64,000 nt of DNA from the NCBI GenBank assembly GCA_947468275.1, contig CANIKO010000012.1, forward strand, positions 52,190 to 116,189. The letters are read 5' to 3'. How positions within the stretch are numbered: position 1 is the stretch's first letter; each line of letters starts with the position of its first letter. The DNA comes from Bacteroidota bacterium. GTDB taxonomy: Bacteria > Bacteroidota > Bacteroidia > NS11-12g > UBA9320. Below are positions 51,819-60,605 of this stretch, piece by piece. A model generated the notes under the pieces. The model was not told the origin of the DNA and searched no databases. It was given only the letters and a program-made list of their open reading frames with translations. The position numbers and the translations under genes are program-made.

Positions 51819-52559
51819 ATGGAAAAGAACAAGTTAATTGCCTTAGTAACAGGAGCTGCTAAAGGAATAGGCAAAGCAATTACGTTTAAATTAATAAACG
51901 AGGGGTATTTTGTAATAATAGTAGATATAGATAATTCAGCAGGAAAAGAGCTTGAAGAAACATACAAAGGCCACAGTATTTTTTATCATGGAAGTATTTC
52001 GAAAGCGATAGAAGTAAAAAACTTGTTTGCCTTTATTATAAAAAATTATGGCCATTTGGATTTGTTAGTTAATAATGCCGGAATAATTAAGGATAATTTG
52101 ATTTGGAACATGCCTGAACACGACTTTGATAGTGTTATTGATATTAACCTTAAGGGCACTTGGTTAATGTGTAAGGAAGCCGCTGTATTAATGAAATCAG
52201 AAAACAAAGGGCGAATTGTAAATATTGCATCTAGAGCTTGGTTGGGAAATCAAGGGCAATCAAATTATTCGGCTTCCAAGGCTGGTATAATTGGCATTAC
52301 CCGTGTTTTAGCACTTGAATTGGGGAAATATCATGTATGTGTTAATGCTGTTGCTCCCGGATTAATTGATACTCCTTTAACCCAAAGCTTAAGACAAGAT
52401 GTACTCGAAAATTTAATTTTAGCCCAACCCACCAGAAGCATAGGCCAAGCGGAAGATGTAGCCAATGCCGTTGCTTTCTTAGGTTCATACAATACTCAAT
52501 TTATTACCGGACAAACTCTTTATGTGGATGGCGGAAAAAGTATAGGCAGCAATTTATAG
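51819..52559 (+). CDS. short-chain dehydrogenase/reductase, candidate 3-hydroxypimeloyl-CoA dehydrogenase
   Basis: 246 residues, classical SDR: TGAAKGIG at 11-18 (cofactor), NNAG motif (LVNNAGII), catalytic Y150 and K154 in NYSASKAG, and a C-terminal GQTLYVDGG. The usual catalytic Ser segment reads VNIASRAW. Sequence alone would give 3-oxoacyl-(ACP or CoA) reductase. Its position, divergent from bcrC over a shared regulatory site, makes the oxidation of 3-hydroxypimeloyl-CoA to the 3-oxo compound a reasonable guess. That step is otherwise missing from the operon. Acid side for NAD or NADP is not clear. Confidence 0.8.
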   Translation: MEKNKLIALVTGAAKGIGKAITFKLINEGYFVIIVDIDNSAGKELEETYKGHSIFYHGSISKAIEVKNLFAFIIKNYGHLDLLVNNAGIIKDNLIWNMPEHDFDSVIDINLKGTWLMCKEAAVLMKSENKGRIVNIASRAWLGNQGQSNYSASKAGIIGITRVLALELGKYHVCVNAVAPGLIDTPLTQSLRQDVLENLILAQPTRSIGQAEDVANAVAFLGSYNTQFITGQTLYVDGGKSIGSNL

Positions 52560-52602
52560 GTTTCATTCTTGAAGGTGTAACTGACCTGATTCAGCCACCC
52601 AC

Positions 52603-52646
52603 ATGACCAATATCATAAGAAATTTGATGGAATAAATATTCCTTTA
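52603..52646 (+). promoter_or_regulatory. Crp/Fnr-type dyad plus -7 region, PFOR gene
   Basis: ATGAC-CAAT-ATCAT at 52603-52616 (centre 52609.5), TTCCTTTA at 52639-52646; spacing 36.5 bp. The region is nearly the same as that before the 4-hydroxybenzoyl-CoA reductase operon (37 of 45 positions), including TAAGAAATT after the dyad and GGAATAA before the -7 box. Confidence 0.68.
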
Positions 52647-52718
52647 CCGCTGTTTTTGAGTTAAAAAGAATTCAATAAAATCAAGACATTAAGTAAATTT
52701 TAAACCCTAAAAAAGTTA

Positions 52719-55700
52719 ATGAAACGTAAAATAAAAATAATGGATGGCAATGAAGCTGCCGCCTATATTGCTTACAAAACGGCAGAAGTTTGTGCTATTT
52801 ATCCAATCACTCCATCATCCACAATGGGCGAATATTGTGATGAATGGTCGGCGGAAGGAAGACTAAATGTTTTTGGAACCGTGCCACGAATCATGGAAAT
52901 GCAAAGCGAAGGTGGTGCTGTAGGTGCAGTTCATGGAGCCCTTCAAGGTGGCGCTATGGCTTCCACATTTACTTGCTCGCAAGGCTTATTATTAATGATT
53001 CCTAATATGTACAAAATTGCAGGAGAATTAACTCCCACGGTTTTTCATATTGCGGCCCGAACATTAGCTACTCATGCCCTTTCTATTTTTGGTGACCATT
53101 CAGATGTAATGTCGGTGAGGCAAACCGGATGGGGAATGCTTTTTGGACGCAATGCTCAGGAAGCTATGGATATGGCAATGATTGCACAAGCTGCAACTTT
53201 GCGCTCGAAAGTTCCTTTTCTTAATATTTTTGATGGTTTTCGTACCTCTCATGAATTGATGAAAGTGGATGTGATATCGGATGAAGTGATTTTAAAAATG
53301 ATGGACGAAGGAGATATTCTTACCCTTCGTAGCCGTGGTATGACCACAGAAAGCCCTTCGATAAGAGGAACTGCTCAAAACCCAGATGTGTTTTTTCAAG
53401 GTCGTGAGGCGGCCAATAAATTTTATTTAAATGTTCCCATTGTGGTGAAAGATTCAATGAAGCATTTTGCCGAACTTACCGGAAGGCACTATAAACTTTA
53501 TGAATATTTAGGGAATGAAAATCCCGACCGAATTATTGTTATAATGGGTTCAGGATCAAATACCGTTCATGAAATGATAGATGACATGAATACCAAGGGC
53601 GAAAAAGTAGGATATGTTTATGTTCGTTTGTTCCGTCCGCTGGATGCCAAAGAATTTGCAAATGCACTTCCCAAATCGGTTAAAAAAATTGCAGTACTCG
53701 ACCGCTGCAAAGAACCGGGAAGTATTGGAGAACCTCTTTATCAGGATGTGGTTTCAGCTATTTCAGAAGAATGGACCGGTGAAAAATTAAAGATAATCGG
53801 TGGCCGATATGGGCTTGCTTCCAAAGAATTTACACCTGCCATGGTTAAAGCTGTTTTTGATGAGTTAAATACAGACGTCCCCAAAAAACACTTTACAGTA
53901 GGTATTGATGACGATGTAACTCATTTGAGTTTAGATTATGATAAAACTTTTTCTTTAGAAAAACAGCATTTGTTCCGTGGATTGTTTTATGGCTTGGGAG
54001 CCGACGGAACCGTGAGTGCCAATAAAAATTCGATAAAAATTATAGGCGAAACTACTGATAATTATGTTCAGGGATATTTTGTTTACGATTCAAAAAAATC
54101 AGGTTCTCTCACCGTTTCGCATCTTCGGTTTGGTAAAAATCCAATAAGGTCTACTTATTTAGTTGGTTCTTCGAATTTTATAGCTTGTCATCAATTTAAT
54201 TTTATCAATAAATATGATGTTCTTAAAACCGCTGAAGAAGGAGCTACCTTTTTACTAAATACTCCTTATGAAAAAGAAGAAGTTTGGGAAAAAATACCGC
54301 AACATATTCAGGAAGAAATTATTGATAAAAAAATAAAGTTCTATGTAATTGATGCTTCTAAAGTAGCTCGTGATGCCGGAATGGGCTCACGGGTAAATAC
54401 TATTTTGCAAACCTGCTTTTTTGCTATTGCTGGCATACTTTCTAAGGATGATGCCATTAAACGAATTAAAGACGCTATTCAAAAAACCTATTCAGACAAG
54501 GGCGAAAAAGTAGTACTAAAGAATTTTGAAGCCGTAGACAAAGCCATCGAAAATCTTCATGAGATAGATTATTCAAAATACCAAACAGGAACCTTGGAAA
54601 GTGAAAAAATGGTATCGGATGATGCTCCTGATTTTGTAAAAAATGTATTGGCAAAAATCATGTCGTTTGAAGGAGATGAATTACCTGTGAGTGCTTTCCC
54701 TATTGACGGAACCTACCCTGTATCAACCACCCAATGGGAAAAAAGAAACATTGCCGACCAAGTTCCCGTGTGGGATGCTGACTTATGTTCGCAGTGCGGC
54801 AAATGTTTTTTGATTTGTCCTCACGCAGCCATTCGTTGCAAGGTGTATGACAAAGAAGATTTGGCCAATGCCCCGGCCGATTTCAAGCATGTTGCTCCTA
54901 TCGGTAAAGAATTTTTAAAGGAAACTGAAGCCTATACATTGCAGGTGGCTGTGGAAGATTGCACCGGTTGCAATTTATGTGTGGAATATTGCCCGGTAGA
55001 AAGCAAAACTAATCCGGGACATAAAGCTATCAATATGGTTCCGCAACTTCCTATTAAGGAAACGGAAATAAAAAACTGGAATTTCTTTTTGACATTACCT
55101 GAACTGGATCGTTCACGAATTAACAAAAACACAGTAAAGGGAACCCAACTTTTGCAACCTTTATTTGAATTTTCAGGGGCTTGCTCGGGTTGCGGCGAAA
55201 CGCCTTATGTAAAACTATTATCGCAGTTATATGGTGATAAAATGATAGTGGCCAATGCCACAGGATGTTCTTCTATTTATGGAGGTAATTTACCTAGTAC
55301 CCCTTGGGCTACTAACGATGAAGGCCACGGACCTGTATGGGCTAATTCATTATTTGAAGATAATGCAGAATTTGGTTTGGGAATAAAACTAGCTTATGAT
55401 AAAAAAGCTGAAATGGCCAAAGCTATTTTAAATATGAACCGCTCCACAATAGGCGATAGTCTGGTAGATGAAATTTTGAACACCGACCAAAATACTGAGG
55501 AAGGGATCAAAAAACAACACATGAATGTAGCCGAACTTCGCAGTCGTATTGCGCCACTGCATAGTTTTACAATGAAACAACTTACATTTTTGGCCGACCA
55601 TCTTATTAAGAAATCACACTGGATTGTGGGTGGCGACGGTTGGGCTTATGACATCGGTTTTGGAGGATTAGACCATGTGCTTTCAACCGGTGAAGATGTT

Positions 55701-56246
55701 AATATTATTGTATTGGATACAGAAGTTTATTCCAATACCGGCGGACAAAAATCCAAATCAACACCTATTGGTGCAAGTGCCAAGTTTTCGGTAAACGGAA
55801 AAGCCAACGGTAAAAAAGACTTAGCATTACAAGCCATAGCGCATGGCTCGGCTTATGTGGCACAAATAGCCATGGGTGCCAACGATACCCACACTATTAA
55901 AACCATTCAGGAAGCGGAAGCTTTCCCCGGAACTTCAATAATAATTGCTTACAGCCATTGTATTGCCCATGGGTATGATATGGTTCACGGAGCCGAACAT
56001 CAGGCCAATGCTGTAAAATCAGGATACTGGCCATTGTTTCGCTACAATCCTTTGAAACCAAGAGGTGAACGGTTTACAATAGACAGTAAAGAACCTTCCT
56101 TACCCTTAAAAGATTTCTTATATAACGAAACTCGTTTTAGCATACTCACCCGCCAAGACCCTGAGAATGCAGAAAAACTATTTTTACAGGCCGAACAAGG
56201 GATTAGCGACCATTGGGAAAGAATGGTTGCTTTGAAAGCTTTGTAG
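52719..56246 (+). CDS. nifJ: pyruvate:ferredoxin (flavodoxin) oxidoreductase
   Basis: 1175 residues, single-chain PFOR with all domains. Alpha domain (AYPITPSS-like AIYPITPSSTMGEYCDEW near residue 27), a CoA-binding domain, gamma domain (about 415-620), and a 2[4Fe-4S] domain with ligands from C690 (CSQCGKCFLICP) and C748 (CTGCNLCVEYCP). The beta/TPP domain contains CSGCGETPYVK, NATGCSSIYGGNLPSTPW and GDGWAYDIGFGGLDHV. It converts pyruvate and CoA to acetyl-CoA and CO2 and reduces ferredoxin. Its promoter resembles that of the 4-hydroxybenzoyl-CoA reductase operon, which ties ferredoxin supply to aromatic degradation. A palindromic repeat follows the gene. Confidence 0.96.
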   Translation: MKRKIKIMDGNEAAAYIAYKTAEVCAIYPITPSSTMGEYCDEWSAEGRLNVFGTVPRIMEMQSEGGAVGAVHGALQGGAMASTFTCSQGLLLMIPNMYKIAGELTPTVFHIAARTLATHALSIFGDHSDVMSVRQTGWGMLFGRNAQEAMDMAMIAQAATLRSKVPFLNIFDGFRTSHELMKVDVISDEVILKMMDEGDILTLRSRGMTTESPSIRGTAQNPDVFFQGREAANKFYLNVPIVVKDSMKHFAELTGRHYKLYEYLGNENPDRIIVIMGSGSNTVHEMIDDMNTKGEKVGYVYVRLFRPLDAKEFANALPKSVKKIAVLDRCKEPGSIGEPLYQDVVSAISEEWTGEKLKIIGGRYGLASKEFTPAMVKAVFDELNTDVPKKHFTVGIDDDVTHLSLDYDKTFSLEKQHLFRGLFYGLGADGTVSANKNSIKIIGETTDNYVQGYFVYDSKKSGSLTVSHLRFGKNPIRSTYLVGSSNFIACHQFNFINKYDVLKTAEEGATFLLNTPYEKEEVWEKIPQHIQEEIIDKKIKFYVIDASKVARDAGMGSRVNTILQTCFFAIAGILSKDDAIKRIKDAIQKTYSDKGEKVVLKNFEAVDKAIENLHEIDYSKYQTGTLESEKMVSDDAPDFVKNVLAKIMSFEGDELPVSAFPIDGTYPVSTTQWEKRNIADQVPVWDADLCSQCGKCFLICPHAAIRCKVYDKEDLANAPADFKHVAPIGKEFLKETEAYTLQVAVEDCTGCNLCVEYCPVESKTNPGHKAINMVPQLPIKETEIKNWNFFLTLPELDRSRINKNTVKGTQLLQPLFEFSGACSGCGETPYVKLLSQLYGDKMIVANATGCSSIYGGNLPSTPWATNDEGHGPVWANSLFEDNAEFGLGIKLAYDKKAEMAKAILNMNRSTIGDSLVDEILNTDQNTEEGIKKQHMNVAELRSRIAPLHSFTMKQLTFLADHLIKKSHWIVGGDGWAYDIGFGGLDHVLSTGEDVNIIVLDTEVYSNTGGQKSKSTPIGASAKFSVNGKANGKKDLALQAIAHGSAYVAQIAMGANDTHTIKTIQEAEAFPGTSIIIAYSHCIAHGYDMVHGAEHQANAVKSGYWPLFRYNPLKPRGERFTIDSKEPSLPLKDFLYNETRFSILTRQDPENAEKLFLQAEQGISDHWERMVALKAL

Positions 56247-56255
56247 ATAACAAAA

Positions 56256-56283
56256 CGACCAAGGTTTTAAAAACCTCGGGCGG
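56256..56283. repeat. palindromic intergenic repeat, copy 1 (likely terminator)
   Basis: CGACC, one variable base, AGG, then TTTTAAAA as the core, and the complementary right arm ACCTCGGGCGG. Arms pair over about 10 bp with two imperfect positions. It lies 9 bp after the PFOR stop. A near-identical copy occurs at 60556. It can act as a terminator on either strand. Confidence 0.65.
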
Positions 56284-56369
56284 TTAATTAGAAGTAATCC
56301 TAATTAAAAATTCTTATGAATTATTGAATACTATTACTTTAACTTCGTATTAGTTAATTAATATTTATC

Positions 56370-57530
56370 ATGAAATCCAATTTCAAACTTTCAGTTCTAG
56401 TTTACTTTTCAATTGCTTATGTGCAAGTTTTTGGGCAAATTTCCGGTGTTTGGACACCAATTACTGACCCTATTACAACTCTTCCAATTGGTATTTCCAC
56501 TATGCCAAAAGTTGGTATAGGAACTCTAACACCTGATGCCAGAACTGAAATAATTTATTGCCCTGATGAGAATGGACTAATTGTAACAAAGGTAGATTGC
56601 GACCCATACATAGCTTCGGTAGATATTAATGACCACAACGGAAGTTTTCAAATGGTGGGCAATGGAATTGAACAAGGCTCTACCCAAATATTCACCGTCC
56701 CATTTAATTTTAGTACTTTTAATATTTCAAACTCTCTTTTTCCGTTAGTTACTACCTCAAAACCTTTATTCTGGGCAAGAACCAAAACGCCCGGAAGTAC
56801 CATGATTCCTGTTTCTACAACAGATAACTTTAATACAAAATTTATTGTGCTGCCTACAGGTAAAGTTGGTATTAATGTAGCATCGCCAAGAGCCTCTTTA
56901 GATGTTAGAGGCCAAGGGGCTAAAAACTTACCGGTAGCAATTTTTGGAAACAGAGCTTTAGGGACTAATTCAATAAATCCAATTAATAATCTACCTCAGT
57001 TTTATACTCAACATATTCAGATTGTTCCTTGGTTAGATGAAAATGCCTACAATGAGATAACTCAAAATAATGACCAAGGGTTGTTCTTTACAGATGGTAA
57101 AGGATTGGATGGTTGCAATCAGGATGGTGCTTTCGTTATTGCACCTTGGTCACCCCAAAATACAGGAACAGATATTGGCGGATTAAGAATCAAAAGTAAT
57201 GGAAGTGGTGAATTATATGGAGATTTAGATGTATTTGGAGATATTAAGGCACATCACCTAACGGTTAAATCTTTTAGCTGGCCCGATTATGTTTTTGAAT
57301 CCTCCTATAAACCAATGAGCCTTAGCCAAATTGATTCATTTATTAAAATCAACAAACATTTACCGGATGTTCCGTCAGCAAAGGAAATTAATGAAACTGG
57401 AATTGATGTAACTAAAATGCAGGAAATCCTGTTGAAAAAAATTGAAGAATTAACCTTGCTTTCTATTAAACAGCAAAAAGCAATTGATTTATTGAATTCA
57501 GAACTTTTAAAACGAAATGACGATGAATAA
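56370..57530 (+). CDS. secreted protein with tail-fibre-like C-terminus
   Basis: 386 residues. Signal peptide MKSNFKLSVLVYFSIAYVQVFGQ. The middle part has beta-rich segments with VGIGTLTPDAR and VGINVASPRASLDVRG, the pattern GxGT/NxxPxxxLDVxG common in Bacteroidota proteins with phage-tail-like repeats. The C-terminal part (WPDYVFESSYKPMSLSQIDSFIKINKHLPDVPSAKEINETGIDV and a Leu-rich coiled coil) is typical of these proteins. No T9SS sorting domain. Its coding end overlaps the glycanase gene by 14 bp, so the two are cotranscribed. Role unknown, perhaps a surface adhesin or carbohydrate-associated protein. Confidence 0.7.
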   Translation: MKSNFKLSVLVYFSIAYVQVFGQISGVWTPITDPITTLPIGISTMPKVGIGTLTPDARTEIIYCPDENGLIVTKVDCDPYIASVDINDHNGSFQMVGNGIEQGSTQIFTVPFNFSTFNISNSLFPLVTTSKPLFWARTKTPGSTMIPVSTTDNFNTKFIVLPTGKVGINVASPRASLDVRGQGAKNLPVAIFGNRALGTNSINPINNLPQFYTQHIQIVPWLDENAYNEITQNNDQGLFFTDGKGLDGCNQDGAFVIAPWSPQNTGTDIGGLRIKSNGSGELYGDLDVFGDIKAHHLTVKSFSWPDYVFESSYKPMSLSQIDSFIKINKHLPDVPSAKEINETGIDVTKMQEILLKKIEELTLLSIKQQKAIDLLNSELLKRNDDE

Positions 57531-59196
57531 TTTATTTAAAATATTTTGCTGGTTATTGGTTAATTTTTTAGTTCAAAATAAGTGCTTTGCGCAAATGAAT
57601 CTTTGTTTCTGCGAAAATATTCCAGCAAAGGATTGTTCTTTTTTCCATTTTTCAACTATAATAGCAAATACACCATGTGTTACAGACCCTTTAGTCTTAG
57701 CATTTGAAGATAATTTCGAAGGGAATACTATTAACTTAGATAATTGGATTCCTAATGATGAGTTTACTGCATTTCCTCATAATGCAGTACCAAGAGATCA
57801 GTTTTTTACTAAAGGTTCAAAACAATGGTATTTAAAAGAAAATATTGTTGTAGAGGATGGAAAATTAAAAATTGTTGCAAAACGTGAAAACTTGACAAAT
57901 AAAACATTTAGTATTTGGGATGGTGACGCTAATGGAGGCCAAGGAGGTATGGTAAGTATTGGACCTAATGATTTTAATTTTACATCAGGTGAGGTCGATA
58001 CAAAGTGGGAGTTTGGATATGGGGTATATGAAATAATGTGTAAACTTCCCTCAGCAGGCAAAGGTTGGTATCCTGCTTTTTGGGCATACTCTGACGCATC
58101 AGGATCATGTGATGAAATAGATGTATTTGAATTTTGGAGTGCAGCAAATCGAGATAATGATTATAAACTTTTAGATTTTACAGCAACTAACCATGCAAAA
58201 TGGGCTGGGAATCATGTACAATGTGCATCAAAGATAAGGCCTGCAATTGATTTTACACAAGGTTTTCACAAATTTAGTCTTCATTTTTTGCCCCATGTTG
58301 TTAGATGGTACGTAGATGATTGGCTCGTAAAAGAAGTTTATAAAAACTATAAGATTACCACAGGAGGAACATTAACTCCACTTAATTGCGGATCATACTC
58401 AAATGTAGCAGAATATGTAAGGGATAAGCAATTTCCTTTCGGACCTATGAATATCAAAATTAATTTTGCAATAGAATATGGTTCAGATACCCATGGTGAC
58501 AAATCGCCAGACTCTAATACTCCTTTTCCTAATAGTTTTGAAATTGAATATATTAGAATTTATCAATTTACTCCTTGTCAAGGGGTTATTAATATAAATA
58601 GCCAGTCAGAACTTGATGCTTTATTAAATACACAAGAAAATTATTACAATGTGATTTTTGGAACGACTATTAATATAGATAACTGTACCCTGAAAAATAA
58701 AAGAGCGTTACGACTTATGGCTTCGGAAGAAATAAATTTTGGTACAAATTTCATAACAGAAACTGGAAGCTATCTTGAAAGTTCTTTGGGTGATTGTCAG
58801 TCCACATCCTTTTACAAACAAAATATTTCAGATAATAAAGAAAATTCAAGTAATTTAAATTGTAAGGATTTAGTTAGCGGCGAGATGGTCAAAAATGATG
58901 GAGTATTAGGTGGTAGTAAAACCAATATAGAGAGTTCAAATTTGAACACAATTGGTATTAACCCCAACCCATTAAATTTAAAAAATGATTTGCTAAATTT
59001 AAAACTATTTCTGAATGACATTTCTGAAATTTCCATTCTATCGTCTAATGGTCAAATAATTTTAGATAAACTAAAAATATCTGAATCAGCATTTCAAATA
59101 AAATCAGAAGTATTTAAAACTTCAGGGATGTATTATGTATCTATAAAAGGACTTAGAACTGATAAGACCCTCTATTTTAAGTTAATAGTAATTTAG
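57517..59196 (+). CDS. GH16 family glycoside hydrolase with T9SS sorting domain
   Basis: 559 residues (a second in-frame ATG at 57523 gives a slightly shorter signal peptide, ending at CFAQ). The GH16 catalytic domain spans about 45-350: DNFEGNTINLDNW, SGEVDTKWEFGYGVYEIMCKLPSAGKGWYPAFW, and the catalytic motif D199-E-I-D-V-F-E205, with E200 as nucleophile and E205 as acid/base. A C-terminal type A sorting domain (about 485-559, GINPNPLN onward) sends it through the type IX secretion system. It probably cleaves a beta-1,3 or beta-1,3-1,4-glucan outside the cell. The exact polymer cannot be read from sequence. Confidence 0.85.
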   Translation: MTMNNLFKIFCWLLVNFLVQNKCFAQMNLCFCENIPAKDCSFFHFSTIIANTPCVTDPLVLAFEDNFEGNTINLDNWIPNDEFTAFPHNAVPRDQFFTKGSKQWYLKENIVVEDGKLKIVAKRENLTNKTFSIWDGDANGGQGGMVSIGPNDFNFTSGEVDTKWEFGYGVYEIMCKLPSAGKGWYPAFWAYSDASGSCDEIDVFEFWSAANRDNDYKLLDFTATNHAKWAGNHVQCASKIRPAIDFTQGFHKFSLHFLPHVVRWYVDDWLVKEVYKNYKITTGGTLTPLNCGSYSNVAEYVRDKQFPFGPMNIKINFAIEYGSDTHGDKSPDSNTPFPNSFEIEYIRIYQFTPCQGVININSQSELDALLNTQENYYNVIFGTTINIDNCTLKNKRALRLMASEEINFGTNFITETGSYLESSLGDCQSTSFYKQNISDNKENSSNLNCKDLVSGEMVKNDGVLGGSKTNIESSNLNTIGINPNPLNLKNDLLNLKLFLNDISEISILSSNGQIILDKLKISESAFQIKSEVFKTSGMYYVSIKGLRTDKTLYFKLIVI

Positions 59197-59197
59197 C

Positions 59198-59761
59198 ATG
59201 AAACTTGGGGTTTTATATTCATTTTTAAGTTTATTAATTTCATCTTCTGTTCTTTCACAAAAGAAGGAAATAGAATTTCTTTTTAATCCTACCATATTTA
59301 TTAAAAAAAACGATGTAAGGTATATTCAGGCGACTCTGCATTATAAATATCTTCCAAATATTTTGTATTTACCAATCAAAGAACCTCTTATCTTAGTATC
59401 AGGGTTAGAATATTTACATTATAACGATGGTGTTAAAATGAATAAATTAATAATTCCATTAATTTTTAATTTTTCTAGAGGCGATGAGTATAGGCTATAT
59501 ACGGGTTTAGGTATATACGGTAGTGCAAACTTTAATCATCAAAAAATCGGAAGTAGTTTACCTACCTTATTTCAGATTGGTGGTAGTTTTAATCTTGGGT
59601 TTCAGTTTAAAATTAAAAACAAGATATTTATTAACACAGAATTCAAGTATAGAAGGGATTTATCAAAAACATTTATTGTTGATGATTATGACCGCAGTGC
59701 AGAAGCGTATATGGATTATAAATCTATAAATCTAGGATGTACATATAGATTAAGCAATTAA
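59198..59761 (+). CDS. outer-membrane beta-barrel-like protein
   Basis: 187 residues, starting 1 bp after the GH16 gene. Signal peptide MKLGVLYSFLSLLISSSVLS. The mature part alternates strands with aromatic ends (YIQATLHYKYLPNILYLP, YRLYTGLGIYGSANF, FNLGFQFKIKNKIFINTEFKYRR, SINLGCTYRLSN), typical of small OmpA-like or OM_beta-brl_2 barrels. The final Asn-rich end suits a beta signal. Function unknown; cotranscribed with the glycanase. Confidence 0.65.
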   Translation: MKLGVLYSFLSLLISSSVLSQKKEIEFLFNPTIFIKKNDVRYIQATLHYKYLPNILYLPIKEPLILVSGLEYLHYNDGVKMNKLIIPLIFNFSRGDEYRLYTGLGIYGSANFNHQKIGSSLPTLFQIGGSFNLGFQFKIKNKIFINTEFKYRRDLSKTFIVDDYDRSAEAYMDYKSINLGCTYRLSN

Positions 59762-59773
59762 AACTAATATTAT

Positions 59774-60499
59774 ATGTTACTAAAAAAAACAATATTTTCA
59801 CTAATAATAATTTTAAGTTCAATTGTTTTAAAAGCTCAAAATAATTGTTCTATCGGGTATAATGTTACTGATAATTACAGAATTTTAAAGGCTAAATCTG
59901 AACCATTTAAATCTACAGTTAAAAAATTAGATAGTTCAGAAATAAGGGGTGCTGGTCATACTGGTTATCTAAATTATTCAATAAAATTAAATAGTCGCTT
60001 TTCAATTTTAACTCAGTCAAATTATAACATAGTTGAATATAAAACCAAGAAAAGAGATGGTAATGTATATGATGATATCACTCAAAAAAAGATTAAAAGC
60101 GATCATTGGGAAACATACCGATACAACTTTATTTCTGGGGGTGTTGGGGTTGTTTTGTATTCAAAAAATAAACTATTCTCAATAACCCCGGCAATATCCT
60201 ATCAACGATTATTAAGGTATTGGAGTAAATCTTATTATTATGTTCCAAATTACAAGGCTACATCTGCAAATGGAGGATATTATCATAATGATACCTCCAA
60301 GGTGAAAAATAATTATTCGGTTTCACTTAACTTGGGTTACTCATTGGCAGCAATAAGATTGCCCGATATTTCAGTAAATGTGAAAGGGGAGTATTTTTTA
60401 AACTCCATCTACACTAACAAATCTATAAAAAATCATTTATGGAATCTTGGGGTTGGAGTTTCAATGGCAATCAGGCCTATCAAAGGTAAAAAGAATTAA
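59774..60499 (+). CDS. outer-membrane beta-barrel-like protein
   Basis: 241 residues, 12 bp after the preceding barrel. Signal peptide MLLKKTIFSLIIILSSIVLKAQ. Strands alternate after residue 60 (GYLNYSIKLNSRFSILTQSNYNIVEY, NFISGGVGVVLYSKNKLFSITPAISYQRL, YSVSLNLGYSLAAIRLP, LWNLGVGVSMAIRP). It lacks a sorting domain. It is the last gene of the secreted-protein cluster and is convergent with the large T9SS protein, with a palindromic repeat between. Confidence 0.6.
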   Translation: MLLKKTIFSLIIILSSIVLKAQNNCSIGYNVTDNYRILKAKSEPFKSTVKKLDSSEIRGAGHTGYLNYSIKLNSRFSILTQSNYNIVEYKTKKRDGNVYDDITQKKIKSDHWETYRYNFISGGVGVVLYSKNKLFSITPAISYQRLLRYWSKSYYYVPNYKATSANGGYYHNDTSKVKNNYSVSLNLGYSLAAIRLPDISVNVKGEYFLNSIYTNKSIKNHLWNLGVGVSMAIRPIKGKKN

Positions 60500-60555
60500 T
60501 TATTCAACTTTCCAAAAACCTTTTCAAGTTCATTTAACCAAACTTGTAAAACAAA

Positions 60556-60585
60556 ACGACCGAGGTTTTAAAAACCTCGGTCGTT
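60556..60585. repeat. palindromic intergenic repeat, copy 2 (bidirectional terminator)
   Basis: Perfect dyad: ACGACCGAGG, then TTTTAAAAACCTCGG and TCGTT; about 13 paired bases, followed by an A/T-rich tail. It lies between convergent genes ending at 60499 and 60606. The other copy is at 56256, so the two bracket the glycanase cluster. Confidence 0.75.
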
Positions 60586-60605
60586 AAAAAAAACATTCTT
60601 TTAAT

